A stretch of DNA of 64,000 nt, from assembly GCF_027497235.1 (NCBI RefSeq), contig NZ_CP114902.1:744001-808000 (forward strand). Reading direction: 5' to 3'. The position numbers and the translations under genes are program-made. This document shows, one piece after another, positions 28,658-41,508 of the stretch (position 1 is the first letter of the stretch; every line of letters begins with the position of its first letter). Origin of the DNA: Micromonospora sp. WMMD1128 (GTDB lineage Bacteria > Actinomycetota > Actinomycetes > Mycobacteriales > Micromonosporaceae). Under the pieces are notes generated by a model. It was not told the origin of the DNA, did not search any database, and saw nothing but the letters and a program-made list of their open reading frames with translations.

Positions 28658-30721
28658 TTAAGACGCCTCCGCGGCGGCCTGGATGGCGGTGATCGCCACC
28701 GTGTTGACGATGTCCGGCACGGTGGCGCCCCGGGACAGGTCGTTCACCGGCCGGCGTAGGCCCTGCATGACCGGGCCGACCGCCACCGCGCCGGCCGAGC
28801 GCTGCACCGCCTTGTACGTGTTGTTGCCGGTGTTCAGGTCCGGGAAGATGAACACGGTGGCCCGTCCCGCGACCGGGCTGTCCGGCAGCTTGGTGGCCGC
28901 GACCTGCGGATCGATCGCCGCGTCGTACTGGATCGGCCCTTCGACGAGGAGGTCCGGCCGGCGTTCGCGGACCAGCGCGGTGGCCGCGGCGACCTTCTCC
29001 ACGTCGGTGCCGGCGCCGGAGCTGCCGGTCGAGTACGACAGCATCGCCAACCGGGGTTCGATGCCGAAGCGTGCCGCGGTGTCGGCCGACGAGATGGCGA
29101 TGTCGGCGAGTTGGGCGGCGTCCGGGTCGGGGTTGACCGCGCAGTCGCCGTAGACCAGCACCCGGTCGGCGAGCAGCATGAAGAAGACGCTTGACGCGAC
29201 CGAGACGCCGGGCACGGTGCGGATGATCTCGAAGGCGGGGCGGATGGTGGCGGCCGTGGTGTGGGTGGCCCCGGAAACCATCCCGTCGGCTCGGCCGGTC
29301 CGCACCATCATCGTGCCGAAGTAGTTGGGTTGGGCCATGGTGTCGTGCGCCAGCTCGGGTGTCATGCCCCGGTGCGCGCGCAGCTTCGCGTACTCGGCGG
29401 CGAACTCGTCCCGCCACTCGCTCGTCGCCGGGTCGACCACCTGGGCGTCGCCGACGTCGAGGCCCAGCTCACGGCTGCGCCGGACGACGTCGTCGGGGCG
29501 TCCGAGCAGGGTCAGCTCGGCGACGCCCCGACGCAGCAGCACCTCGGCCGCGCGCAGGATCCGTTCCTCGGTGCCTTCGGGCAGCACCAGCCGGCGGCGT
29601 CGGGCCCGGGCGCGGTCGATCAGGTCGTTGGAGAACATCAGCGGGGTGACCCGGGCGGAGCGGGTGACCCGGAGCCGGCGGGCCAGGTCGTCGGTGTCCA
29701 CGCAACGTTCGAACGCGCCGAGCGCCGCCTCGACCTTGCGGGGGTTGGCGGTGCTGGGTCGGCCCTCGATCCGGCTGGACGCCTCGACCGTGTCGTAGCT
29801 GTCGCTGGTGACCGAGAGCACGGCCAGCCCGGTGTTCATCCGTTCGACAAGCCGCATGGCCCGCGGGTCGGGCTGTTCGCCGAGCGTGAGCACCAGCCCG
29901 GCGAGCGACACCTGCCCGGCGACGTGCGCGGCGCCGGCCGCCACCAGCAGGTCGGCCCGGTCGCCGGGGGTGATCACCAGGGCGCCGTCGGTGAGGTGGT
30001 CGAGCAGGGTCGGCACGTGTGCCGCGCCGACCACGTAGTCGAGCACGTCGCGGTCCAGCGCGGCCGGGTCGCCGGTGAGCCGGGTGGCGCCCAGGGCCGC
30101 CGCCACCTCGGCCACCGTCGGCGCCGACACGGTCGGCACCTCCGGGATGGCGTACGCGGGGACCGGCAGCTCGGGCAGCGTCATCGGCCCGGGCACGCGG
30201 TTGGCGACCACCGCCACCACGGTCGCGCCCAGGTCGGCCAGATCGTGGTACGCGCCACGCATCACCGCGCTGATCGCCTCGGGCGGCTGCCCGAAGCCGT
30301 CCACCACGGGCACCACGACGCTGCCGAACTCGGTCGCCAGGCGGGCGTTGAACGCCAGCTCGCGTGGGCCGGCGCCGTCGCCGTCGGCGAAGTCGCTGCC
30401 CACCACCACGACGGCGGGGCAGCGCCGCTCGACCTCCCGGTAGCGGGCCACGATCGTGGAGATCAGCTCTTCCCGCCGGCCGTTCGCGACAAGCGCGCTC
30501 GCCTCGGCGTACGTCGCGCCGTGCAACTCGTCGACCGGCGACTCCACCCGGTAGCGCTCGGTGAGCAGGGCCAGGATCGGGTCCGGGCGGTCGCCGGCGA
30601 CGAGCGGCCGGAACACGCCGATCCGCTCGACCTGCCGGGAGAGCAACTCGGCCAGCCCGAGCGCCACGGTCGACTTGCCTCCGCCCGATCCCACTCCGGT
30701 GAGGTACACGCTGCGCGCCAC
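28658..30721 (-). CDS. pta: Phosphate acetyltransferase (long form)
   Basis: The 687-residue protein has an N-terminal P-loop/dethiobiotin-synthetase-like domain (MARSVYLTGVGSGGGKSTVALGL), a central DRTGG domain and the C-terminal catalytic PTA_PTB domain (LPEGTEERILRA, GMVSGATHTTAATIRPAF, SYSTGSSGAG, FIFPDLNTGNNTYKAVQRS). It makes acetyl phosphate from acetyl-CoA. GTG 30721 lies 6 nt behind TAGCGT on the minus strand, consistent with a leaderless pta-ackA transcript. Confidence 0.96.
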   Translation of the reverse strand: MARSVYLTGVGSGGGKSTVALGLAELLSRQVERIGVFRPLVAGDRPDPILALLTERYRVESPVDELHGATYAEASALVANGRREELISTIVARYREVERRCPAVVVVGSDFADGDGAGPRELAFNARLATEFGSVVVPVVDGFGQPPEAISAVMRGAYHDLADLGATVVAVVANRVPGPMTLPELPVPAYAIPEVPTVSAPTVAEVAAALGATRLTGDPAALDRDVLDYVVGAAHVPTLLDHLTDGALVITPGDRADLLVAAGAAHVAGQVSLAGLVLTLGEQPDPRAMRLVERMNTGLAVLSVTSDSYDTVEASSRIEGRPSTANPRKVEAALGAFERCVDTDDLARRLRVTRSARVTPLMFSNDLIDRARARRRRLVLPEGTEERILRAAEVLLRRGVAELTLLGRPDDVVRRSRELGLDVGDAQVVDPATSEWRDEFAAEYAKLRAHRGMTPELAHDTMAQPNYFGTMMVRTGRADGMVSGATHTTAATIRPAFEIIRTVPGVSVASSVFFMLLADRVLVYGDCAVNPDPDAAQLADIAISSADTAARFGIEPRLAMLSYSTGSSGAGTDVEKVAAATALVRERRPDLLVEGPIQYDAAIDPQVAATKLPDSPVAGRATVFIFPDLNTGNNTYKAVQRSAGAVAVGPVMQGLRRPVNDLSRGATVPDIVNTVAITAIQAAAEAS

Positions 30722-30843
30722 GACCTCACGCTACAAGATCGCCCGAACCCCCGCCCGGGTCCTTTGACCCGGGCCCAATTCGACAAGATCATTAAAGCGC
30801 TGGATTCTATTGTGGCTGGTCAGAGCCACCCCCGGAGGTGAAG

Positions 30844-30874
30844 GTGGTTTTTTTTCTTGTATACAGTAATCCAG
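30844..30874 (+). promoter_or_regulatory. T8 tract and TGTATACA palindrome before the envelope gene
   Basis: A run of eight T (30848-30855), rare in this GC-rich DNA, is followed by the perfect palindrome TGTATACA (30858-30865), resembling cores of GntR-type operators. A candidate -10 TACAGT (30862-30867) stands 7 nt before GTG 30875. A GGAGG at 30834-30838 lies further upstream and does not fit that start. Confidence 0.45.
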
Positions 30875-31432
30875 GTGGAAGGCCCGACCGAACTCATTCC
30901 CGTCGCCCCCGAACCGCCTCCCGTCTTCGTCGACTCGACCGGCCGGAGGCGTCGGCGGCTGCGGCGGCTCGCCTACTGCGCGGGTGCGGCCGGGGTGTTC
31001 TACACCGTGCTGGTGGGGGTCAGCTTCGCCGGCGGGCCGGTCACCCCGGATGCCGTCATCCCGTTCGTCGAGGCGAGCGCGGAGGAGGAGAAGCCGTCAC
31101 CCACCCCGTCGGCCTCACCGACGACGACCGCCGTCACGCCGTCCGCGTCCGCGGTGACGGTCGCGCCACCGCCCGCCCGTACCGCTCCGCCCCGGCCGGC
31201 GACCACCTCGGCCACCCCGGGCGGCGCGTCCAGCAGCGCCAGCCGGAGCGCCACCGCGTCGCCCCGGCCGACCGCGAGCCCTTCACCCCCGCCGCGAACG
31301 ACCAGGCCACCGGCCACCACCGAGCCGCCCACGTCGACGCCGACCACCACCGCGCCGACCACCACCGGCCCACCCCCCTTGATCGACCTGCCCGACCTGC
31401 TCCCGGAGCCGGGCCGGACCGCCGGTGAGTGA
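30875..31432 (+). CDS. Single-pass Ser/Thr/Pro-rich envelope protein
   Basis: The 185-residue protein has a short acidic/proline N-terminus, a basic cluster (GRRRRRLRRL), one membrane segment (about 34-54) and then more than 110 residues rich in Pro, Thr and Ser. The low-complexity tail is typical of wall-spanning or O-glycosylated regions. I recognize no domain. GTG 30875 with TACAGT 7 nt upstream is preferred; TTG 30857 is also open. The gene overlaps the deacetylase-glycosyltransferase gene by 8 nt, implying a joint function in surface polysaccharide production. Confidence 0.7.
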   Translation: MEGPTELIPVAPEPPPVFVDSTGRRRRRLRRLAYCAGAAGVFYTVLVGVSFAGGPVTPDAVIPFVEASAEEEKPSPTPSASPTTTAVTPSASAVTVAPPPARTAPPRPATTSATPGGASSSASRSATASPRPTASPSPPPRTTRPPATTEPPTSTPTTTAPTTTGPPPLIDLPDLLPEPGRTAGE

Positions 31433-33716
31433 GGACCCCACCACCCGACTGGACCCGCGGCGCGTCACCGCCGCCCGCCGGCAGCGCGCCGGGCGGCGGT
31501 CGGCCGCCGCCCGGACCGCACCCACCGTCGCGCTGGACGCCGGGCAGATCGCCGCCACCCGCCGGTCCCGCAGCCGGCGCATCGTGCCACGGCCGAGCTG
31601 GCTGGTCCTCACGATGGTCTTCGTCGTCCTGGGCGGCCTGCTCTTCGTCGAGGCGTACGCCAACTCCGCGTTCGTGCCCGGCGAACGCACCGCGCCGGGC
31701 ACCCAGCGGGAGGTGCCCACCTCGGTGATCGAGGGCGGTCCGATCGTCAACGTCGGCGCGGAGGGCCGGACCCAGTCGCACGAGCTGCCGCCGCGTACCA
31801 TCGCCCTCACCTTCGACGACGGCCCGGACCCGCAGTGGACACCCGAGGTGCTGCGGGTGCTCGACAAATACCAGGTCAAGGCGACCTTCTTCGTCATCGG
31901 CACGCAGGTGCTGCGCAACCGTGAGCTGGCCGGCCGTATGGTGGCCGGCGGCCACGAGCTGGGCGTGCACACGTTCACCCACCCCGACCTCGCGGTCCTG
32001 CCCGGATGGCGGCGGGAACTGGAGTACGCGCAGACCCAGTTCGCCATCGCCAGCGCCACCGGGATCCGGACGTCGCTGCTGCGCTTCCCGTACTCGTCGA
32101 GCGCCGACGCCTACACCGACCGGGACTGGCCGGTGCTCCGGCAGGCCGGCGAGCTGGGCTACCTGACCGTGGTGAACGACGTCGACAGCCGGGACTGGGA
32201 AAAGCCCACGATCGAGACGATGCTCGCCAACGCGACCCCGTCCGGCGAGGCCGGCACCATCGCGCTGTGGCACGACGCGGGTGGCGACCGGTCCGGCACC
32301 GTGGCCGCGCTGGACCGGTACATCCCGATGATGCAGCAGCGCGGGTACACCTTCACCACGGTGAGCGAGGGACTGAACCGTACCCTGGCCGAGGCCGGCG
32401 TGACCGGCCCGTCGGGTGGGCAGGTGGCCGCTCCGCGCGCCGACCGGTGGCGGGGCGCCATGCTCGTCGGCGCGGTGAGTGTGGCAGACCACATGTTCGA
32501 CGTGTTCGGCGTCTTCTTCCTCCTCGTCGGGGCGCTCACCGTCGGCCGGACCCTGCTGCTCTTCGTGCTGGCGCTGCGGCACGCGGCCCGCCGACGCCGC
32601 CCCGACTGGTCCTGGGGGCCACCGGTCACCGAACCCGTCTCGGTGATCGTGCCCGCGTACAACGAGAAGGAGGGCATCGCCGCGGCCGTCCGCTCCCTGG
32701 CCGGCGGCGACCATCCCGGCGGCATCGAGGTGGTGGTCGTCGACGACGGCTCCACCGACGGCACCGCCGACATCGTGGCGGCGCTCGGCCTGCCGAACGT
32801 CCGGGTGGTGCGCAAGCCCAACGGCGGCAAGCCGAGCGCGTTGAACACCGGCGTCGCGTTGGCCCGGCACGAACTCATCGTCATGGTCGACGGTGACACC
32901 GTCTTCGAGCCCGACGCGGTCCGCCGCCTGGTCCAGCCCTTCGCGGACCCGCGGGTGGGCGTGGTCGCCGGCAACGTCAAGGTCGGCAACCGCCGGAGCC
33001 TGATCGCCAAGTGGCAGCACATCGAGTACGTCATCGGCTTCAACCTGGACCGCCGCCTCTACGAGACGTTGCACTGCATGCCCACCGTGCCCGGGGCGAT
33101 CGGCGGGTTCCGCCGGAAGGCGCTGGCCCAGGTCGGCGGGATGACCGACGAGACCCTCGCCGAGGACACCGACATCACCATGGCGCTGGGCCGGGCCGGC
33201 TGGCACATCGTGTACGAGGAGAGCGCCCGCGCCTGGACCGAGGCCCCCGCCACGCTGGGCCAGCTGTGGAAGCAGCGGTACCGGTGGAGCTACGGCACCA
33301 TGCAGGCGATGTGGAAGCACCGGCGGGCGGTCCTCGACCGCGGCTCGTCCGGCCGGTTCACCCGCCGCTGCCTGACCTTCCTGACCCTGTTCGGCGTGCT
33401 GCTGCCACTGGCCGCCCCGGTGATCGACCTGCTCGCCCTGTACGGGTTGTTCTTCCTCGACCGGACGGAGACGGTGGTGGCCTGGCTGGCGATGCTCGCG
33501 GTGCAGTTCGTCACCGCGGTGGTGGCCTTCCGGCTGGACCGGGAGAAGCTCGGGGTGCTGTGGGTGCTGCCGCTCCAGCAGTTCGTCTACCGGCAGTTGA
33601 TGTACCTGGTTCTGCTCCAGTCGGTGGTCACCGCGTTGACCGGGGGCCGTCTCGGCTGGCAGAAGCTGCGGCGTACCGGAAATCTCGACGTGGCCGCGCA
33701 GCGCGGCACCGCCTGA
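31425..33716 (+). CDS. Polysaccharide deacetylase-glycosyltransferase GT2 fusion
   Basis: The 763-residue bifunctional membrane protein contains an N-terminal membrane anchor (about 57-80) and an extracytoplasmic NodB deacetylase (IALTFDDGPDPQWTPEVL and GVHTFTHPDL supply the metal Asp and His residues). A membrane segment is followed by a processive GT2 domain (VIVPAYNEKEGI, VVDDGSTDGT, MVDGDTVFEPDA, TLAEDTDITMALG, QRYRWSYGTM) and C-terminal membrane helices. This suggests synthesis and export of a beta-linked, partly de-N-acetylated glycan, as in poly-N-acetylglucosamine or chitin-like polymers. GTG 31425 overlaps the preceding gene. Confidence 0.9.
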   Translation: MSEDPTTRLDPRRVTAARRQRAGRRSAAARTAPTVALDAGQIAATRRSRSRRIVPRPSWLVLTMVFVVLGGLLFVEAYANSAFVPGERTAPGTQREVPTSVIEGGPIVNVGAEGRTQSHELPPRTIALTFDDGPDPQWTPEVLRVLDKYQVKATFFVIGTQVLRNRELAGRMVAGGHELGVHTFTHPDLAVLPGWRRELEYAQTQFAIASATGIRTSLLRFPYSSSADAYTDRDWPVLRQAGELGYLTVVNDVDSRDWEKPTIETMLANATPSGEAGTIALWHDAGGDRSGTVAALDRYIPMMQQRGYTFTTVSEGLNRTLAEAGVTGPSGGQVAAPRADRWRGAMLVGAVSVADHMFDVFGVFFLLVGALTVGRTLLLFVLALRHAARRRRPDWSWGPPVTEPVSVIVPAYNEKEGIAAAVRSLAGGDHPGGIEVVVVDDGSTDGTADIVAALGLPNVRVVRKPNGGKPSALNTGVALARHELIVMVDGDTVFEPDAVRRLVQPFADPRVGVVAGNVKVGNRRSLIAKWQHIEYVIGFNLDRRLYETLHCMPTVPGAIGGFRRKALAQVGGMTDETLAEDTDITMALGRAGWHIVYEESARAWTEAPATLGQLWKQRYRWSYGTMQAMWKHRRAVLDRGSSGRFTRRCLTFLTLFGVLLPLAAPVIDLLALYGLFFLDRTETVVAWLAMLAVQFVTAVVAFRLDREKLGVLWVLPLQQFVYRQLMYLVLLQSVVTALTGGRLGWQKLRRTGNLDVAAQRGTA

Positions 33717-33723
33717 CGGCCGG

Positions 33724-34428
33724 TCACGCCGGCGTCCTCGGCCGGGCGTCCGGCCCGGTGACGGCGAGCCCGTCGACCGGCTCCGCGGCGCGGAGCAGGG
33801 CGTCGCTCTTCGCCACCCAGGCCGCGCCGAAGGCGAACACGGCGAGAATCTCGCACCACAGCACCGGCTTGACGGTGTGCCGGGTCGGGTCCGGTAGCCG
33901 CGTGCTGGCCAGCGCGAGCGCGACCGCGAGCAGGATGAGCCCGCCGCAGGCCCGGTAGAAGACCAGCGCGGAGCGGCGGGGCGGGACACCTGCGGTGTCC
34001 GGACGGACGAACAGGAACAGGCAGAAGACGGCGAGCAGGGCGAAGAGCCCGGCCGCGGCGACCTGGTGCACCACACCGGCGATCCGGTCGCTCTCGCCGA
34101 GCGGGGCCGACCGTACGCCGGTCGCGGTGGGGAAGAGCGCCACCGCGACCGCCAGCACCCCGGCGACGGTGCCCAGCAGGTCGTCCGGCCGGCGGTAGCG
34201 GTAGCTGATCAGGAAGACCCCGACGGCGCACATCGCGCCGACGAAGACGTCCCGCATCTCGCTGTGGTAGTAGGCGCTGAGGGAGTCGAGGAGGGTGAGC
34301 CGCCGGGTGGTGGCGATGTGGCCGACCACCAGCACGACCGGCAGCGCGAGGCCGACCGATCCGATACCGAGGCGCAGGTGGCGCACGGTCACCGCGTCCT
34401 GCGGTGGCTTTCGGGTGTCGAGGTTCAT
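33724..34428 (-). CDS. Polytopic membrane protein of unknown function
   Basis: This 234-residue protein has about six predicted membrane segments. A recognizable motif is SLSAYYHSEMRDVFVGAMCAVG in the second segment region, followed by VALFPTATG. I have seen similar unnamed actinobacterial proteins but cannot assign a function. ATG 34428 stands 6 nt behind CACTGT on the minus strand (leaderless). Its stop is eight bases from the convergent GT2 fusion gene. Confidence 0.7.
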   Translation of the reverse strand: MNLDTRKPPQDAVTVRHLRLGIGSVGLALPVVLVVGHIATTRRLTLLDSLSAYYHSEMRDVFVGAMCAVGVFLISYRYRRPDDLLGTVAGVLAVAVALFPTATGVRSAPLGESDRIAGVVHQVAAAGLFALLAVFCLFLFVRPDTAGVPPRRSALVFYRACGGLILLAVALALASTRLPDPTRHTVKPVLWCEILAVFAFGAAWVAKSDALLRAAEPVDGLAVTGPDARPRTPA

Positions 34429-34475
34429 ACCTCAACAGTGGACGTCACTCAACGCCATTGGTCAAACGCGAAGAG

Positions 34476-34655
34476 TCACTCATCGTCCTCGTCGTCGAGG
34501 CGGGCCAGCCAGGTGGCGAACCGCTCGACCGGGGTCTCGAACTCCGGGTTCAGGTCGACGAAGTCGCGCAGGCGCTCACCCAGCCACTCCAGGCTGACCT
34601 GTTCGTCGCCCCGGCGCTCGACCAACTCCTCGATGCCACGGTCGGTGAAGTACAC
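34476..34655 (-). CDS. Small acidic protein, DUF6104-like (59 residues)
   Basis: The product begins MYFTDRGIEELVERRGDEQV and ends with an acidic DDEDDE tail. It matches a small family conserved next to the 2-oxoglutarate enzyme in actinomycetes (DUF6104 as I recall it). GTG 34655 has GAGGATGAGG just upstream, and it lies 65 bp downstream of kgd on the same strand. A helical, soluble protein is predicted; the function is unknown. It is easily missed because of its size. Confidence 0.8.
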   Translation of the reverse strand: MYFTDRGIEELVERRGDEQVSLEWLGERLRDFVDLNPEFETPVERFATWLARLDDEDDE

Positions 34656-34720
34656 GCCTCATCCTCTCGTCGTACGGCAGCGGCCCGCCCCGGTGCCGGG
34701 ACGGGCCGCTGCCGGTTGTG

Positions 34721-38464
<3,744 letters not shown>

Positions 38465-38658
38465 GGCCGCTAATCGCCTCTTTCACGCGGTTGTGAATGT
38501 CACGCGGTGGGCCCCCGCGCCCGGTTCGCCGGGAGCACAGGGATCGGATCCCAGGCTACGCCGTGGGATTGCCGCAGGCATTCTCGCCTCCGCCTGGTGG
38601 CCCGTTTCACAGAAGATGCCACAAGTTGGGCAAACGCTGCGTGTTCCGCCGACTCCTG

Positions 38659-39504
38659 CTAGCGAGAACCGGCCGGTGGGGCGACCGCCGTCACCAGCCA
38701 CACGGCCGCCTCCACCCAGACTCCGTCGGCCCGCCGGCGGGCGGTCAGATCCTCCGTCAGGGCGTCGAGCACCCGCTCGACCGTCCGTTGATCGTCCAGT
38801 CGGCCCAGCAGCTCGCGGACCCGGGAGGTCCCCCGCAGATACCCCAGCACGTCGTCGACGTCGGACCCGAGCCGGGCCGGTTCCCGGCGGCCCTCCACCC
38901 GCACGTCCACGAAGCCGGCCCGCACGAGGAGATCACCGATCCGCCACGGGTCGGTGAAGGCGTCCCCGTCGCCCCCGCCGGGCGGCAGTGTCGCGTGCGC
39001 GGCGACGGCCCGCGGCGCGAGCGCGAAGACCTCGTTGCTCGCCTCGTCCTGCCAGCACAGGAACGCCAGCCGGCCGGCCGGTCGCAGCCCGGACCGGAGG
39101 TTGGCGAACGCGGCGTCCGGATCCTCGAAGAACATCACGCCGAAGCTGCTCAGCACGACGTCGAAGCCGGCCGGAGCCAGCGGATGCGTCTGGGCGTCAC
39201 CCTGCACGAACCGGATGCCCGGCACCCCGGCGGCAGCGGCCGACTCCCGGGCGACGGCCAGCGCCGGCGCGGACAGGTCGAGGCCGTCCACGGCACCGCC
39301 CGGTCCGACGGACCGGGCCGCGGCGATCGTGGTCTCCCCGCACCCGCACCCCACGTCGAGCACCCGGTCTCCCGGGGCGAGCGCCGCGGCGCGCAGCAGG
39401 TGCGGCGTCAGCGACCGCCGCACCGCGTGGTGCCGCTCGCGCTCGGCGACCCACCGGCGACCGGTGTCCCCGTTCCAGCGCAGCGCCTGCTCGGCGTTCG
39501 CCAT
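38659..39504 (-). CDS. Class I SAM-dependent methyltransferase
   Basis: The 281-residue protein has motif I VLDVGCGCGETTIAAA, motif II GLDLSAPALAVA, RFVQGDAQTHPL and motif IV FDVVLSSFGVMFFEDP. It is a standard Rossmann methyltransferase of the UbiE/small-molecule type; the acceptor is unknown. ATG 39504 has GAGGTG about 4 nt upstream. Kgd follows downstream on the same strand after about 190 bp, so the two may be separate units. Confidence 0.85.
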   Translation of the reverse strand: MANAEQALRWNGDTGRRWVAERERHHAVRRSLTPHLLRAAALAPGDRVLDVGCGCGETTIAAARSVGPGGAVDGLDLSAPALAVARESAAAAGVPGIRFVQGDAQTHPLAPAGFDVVLSSFGVMFFEDPDAAFANLRSGLRPAGRLAFLCWQDEASNEVFALAPRAVAAHATLPPGGGDGDAFTDPWRIGDLLVRAGFVDVRVEGRREPARLGSDVDDVLGYLRGTSRVRELLGRLDDQRTVERVLDALTEDLTARRRADGVWVEAAVWLVTAVAPPAGSR

Positions 39505-39677
39505 GCGTCACCTCGGTCCTCAGCGACGACGGAGGCCGGGCCTCCCCGCCAGACGGTAACCCCGGTTCGCGGCCCGGTCGAGCTCCGGCGGCTGACGCCG
39601 CCCGGCCGGCGAGGGCGACGCACTGGTACGGGCAGCGCGCCGGTGCGGGCGACGCCGGCGGCGGTCAGTCGAAAAAG

Positions 39678-39714
39678 GGCTCCGGCCGGTGACACGGAGT
39701 CACCGGCCGGAGCC
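39678..39714 (-). terminator. Rho-independent terminator of the ABC exporter operon
   Basis: Sixteen-base arms (39678-39693 and 39699-39714) enclose a 5-nt loop. On the minus strand the stem is followed by CTTTTTC, a clear U tract, which is unusual in this genome. It lies 35 bases after the permease stop. Confidence 0.9.
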
Positions 39715-39748
39715 TGTCGTGCGGGTGGATCAGGAGATCGCGGGTGGG

Positions 39749-40573
39749 TCAGGAGATGTCGCGCCGCCGGATGGTGGCCACGCCGATCACGCCGGTCACC
39801 ACCGCGTACCCGATCAGCACCGCCGCGCCCGCCCAGCGCGGCGGGTTGCCCGGGATGTCAGCGCCGCTCACCATCAGCGAGGAGGCAAGTGACGGCACCA
39901 GCAGTTGCAGCTCGTTGATCCAGTCGCCGAACCGCTGCGCCAGCAGCCCGATGGCGATGGCCGCGCCGATGGTTCCGCCCAGGTAGAGCAGGATGCCGGT
40001 CACGGTCGCGCCGATCTGGCTGCGGATCAGCACGCCGAGCCCGACGCCGAGCACCGACCAGAGCAGGTACGCCAGCCCGTTCAGAGCCACGGCGCGCCAC
40101 ACCGCCCCGCTGCCGAGCTGTGTATCGACGTCCGTGGCGTTCAGGATCAGCGGCGCGATGATCAGGTTGAGCGCCGTGGTGACGATCCAGAACAGCAGCG
40201 CCAGCACGCCGGCCGCGACCAGCTTGGCCAGCATCACCGCGGTGCGGTGCGGCGCGGTGAGGAACGTGGTGGTCACCGTCTGGTGGAAGAACTCGCTCGT
40301 CACCACCACGATGCCGAGCAGCATCACGATGAGCAGGCCGAAGAACTGGCCATTCGTGTAGAGGTTGGCGGCGATGCTGGCGGCGCTCGACACCGCCTGG
40401 ATCTGGTCGGCCTGGTCGGCCGGCACGTCGCCCACGTTTCCGCTGGCCAGCGCGTCGGTCTGCAACCAGTTGAAGCCCATCGCGAGCGCCCACAGCGGCA
40501 GGCTGATCAGCCCGAAGATCCACCAGGTGCTCGTGGTACGGATCTTGAGCAGTTCGGATCGGACCAGCGTCAT
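39749..40573 (-). CDS. ABC-2 type transporter permease
   Basis: This 274-residue permease has six predicted membrane segments and the ABC-2 pattern beginning MTLVRSELLKIRTTSTWWIFG. It contains GIVVVTSEFFHQTVTTTFLTAPHR. Together with the ATPase just upstream it forms an exporter; the substrate is unknown. ATG 40573 overlaps the ATPase stop (ATGA). Confidence 0.9.
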   Translation of the reverse strand: MTLVRSELLKIRTTSTWWIFGLISLPLWALAMGFNWLQTDALASGNVGDVPADQADQIQAVSSAASIAANLYTNGQFFGLLIVMLLGIVVVTSEFFHQTVTTTFLTAPHRTAVMLAKLVAAGVLALLFWIVTTALNLIIAPLILNATDVDTQLGSGAVWRAVALNGLAYLLWSVLGVGLGVLIRSQIGATVTGILLYLGGTIGAAIAIGLLAQRFGDWINELQLLVPSLASSLMVSGADIPGNPPRWAGAAVLIGYAVVTGVIGVATIRRRDIS

Positions 40574-41508
40574 CGGATCTCCGCCTTTCCGGCCGTCAGC
40601 TCCAGGAAGACCCCTTCGAGGTCGGGACGTTCGGTGGTCAGCTCGTGCAGCTCGACCTTCGCGGCCAGCGCGAGCCGGCCCACGGTCGGCGCGTCCACGC
40701 CGCTGACCAGCAGCACGCCGTTCGGCTGGGCGTCGACCGTGGCGGACTGCTCGCGCAGCGCCGCGGCCAACTCGTCCGCCTGCGGGGTCTGCACCCGCAC
40801 CCGGGCGCCGTGCGTCATCGAGCCCATCACCTGGTCGACCGGCCCCTGCCGGACCAGCTTGCCGGCCGCGATGATCACCACGTCGTCGGCGAGAAGCTGC
40901 ATCTCGGAGAGCAGGTGGCTGGAGACCAGCACGGTACGACCCTCGGCGGCCAGGCCCTTGAGGAAGCCCCGCATCCACCGGATGCCCTCCGGGTCCAGGC
41001 CGTTGGCTGGCTCGTCCAGGATCAGCACCTGCGGGTTGCCGAGCATCGCGGCGGCGATCCCGAGGCGCTGCTTCATGCCCAGCGAGTAGCCCTTGAACTT
41101 GCGCTTCGCCGCCGGGGAGAGCCCGACCAGGGCGAGCGCCTCGTCCGCCCGCTCCTTCGGCAGCCCGGCCGCCGCGCAGATCACCCGCAGGTGGTTGATC
41201 CCGGTGCGGCCCTTGTGCGCGCTCGACGCCTCCAGCACCGCGCCCACCGTGCGCAGCGGATCGGGCAGGTCGGCGTACCGGTGGCCGCCGATGGTGGCCG
41301 TGCCGGCGGTCGGCGTGACCAGGTTGAGCAGCATGCGCAGCGTGGTCGTCTTACCGGCGCCGTTCGGGCCGAGGAAGCCGGTGACCCGGCCCGGCTCGAC
41401 GGTGAACGACAGATCGTCGACCGCGCGGACGTTCTTGTATTGCTTGGTCAAGCCGGACACGATGATCTGGCCGGTCCCGGCACTGGGGCGTGGCTGCCCG
41501 TCGGACAT
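40570..41508 (-). CDS. ABC transporter ATP-binding protein
   Basis: The 312-residue ATPase of the DrrA/ABC-2 export class has Walker A GPNGAGKTTT, signature YSLGMKQRLGIAAAML, Walker B VLILDEPANGLDP and the H-loop VSSHLLSE. The C-terminal about 90 residues form the domain common in this class. ATG 41508 is about 5 nt behind GAGGAG; an ATG three bases upstream is also possible. It is coupled to the permease. Drug or lipid export is plausible but unproven. Confidence 0.92.
   Translation of the reverse strand: MSDGQPRPSAGTGQIIVSGLTKQYKNVRAVDDLSFTVEPGRVTGFLGPNGAGKTTTLRMLLNLVTPTAGTATIGGHRYADLPDPLRTVGAVLEASSAHKGRTGINHLRVICAAAGLPKERADEALALVGLSPAAKRKFKGYSLGMKQRLGIAAAMLGNPQVLILDEPANGLDPEGIRWMRGFLKGLAAEGRTVLVSSHLLSEMQLLADDVVIIAAGKLVRQGPVDQVMGSMTHGARVRVQTPQADELAAALREQSATVDAQPNGVLLVSGVDAPTVGRLALAAKVELHELTTERPDLEGVFLELTAGKAEIR

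Noticed and set aside
30838..31428. Alternative open frame starting at GTG 30838 behind GGAGG
   Set aside because: The start overlaps the ribosome binding site and the product is an Arg-rich shadow of the Pro/Ser/Thr-rich protein; kept only as part of the slippage idea.
38492..38504. CRP-like site TGTGA...TCACG upstream of kgd
   Set aside because: The half-sites are only 3 bp apart instead of 6, so it does not fit CRP; the TTCAC-N6-GTGAA repeat overlapping it is more convincing.
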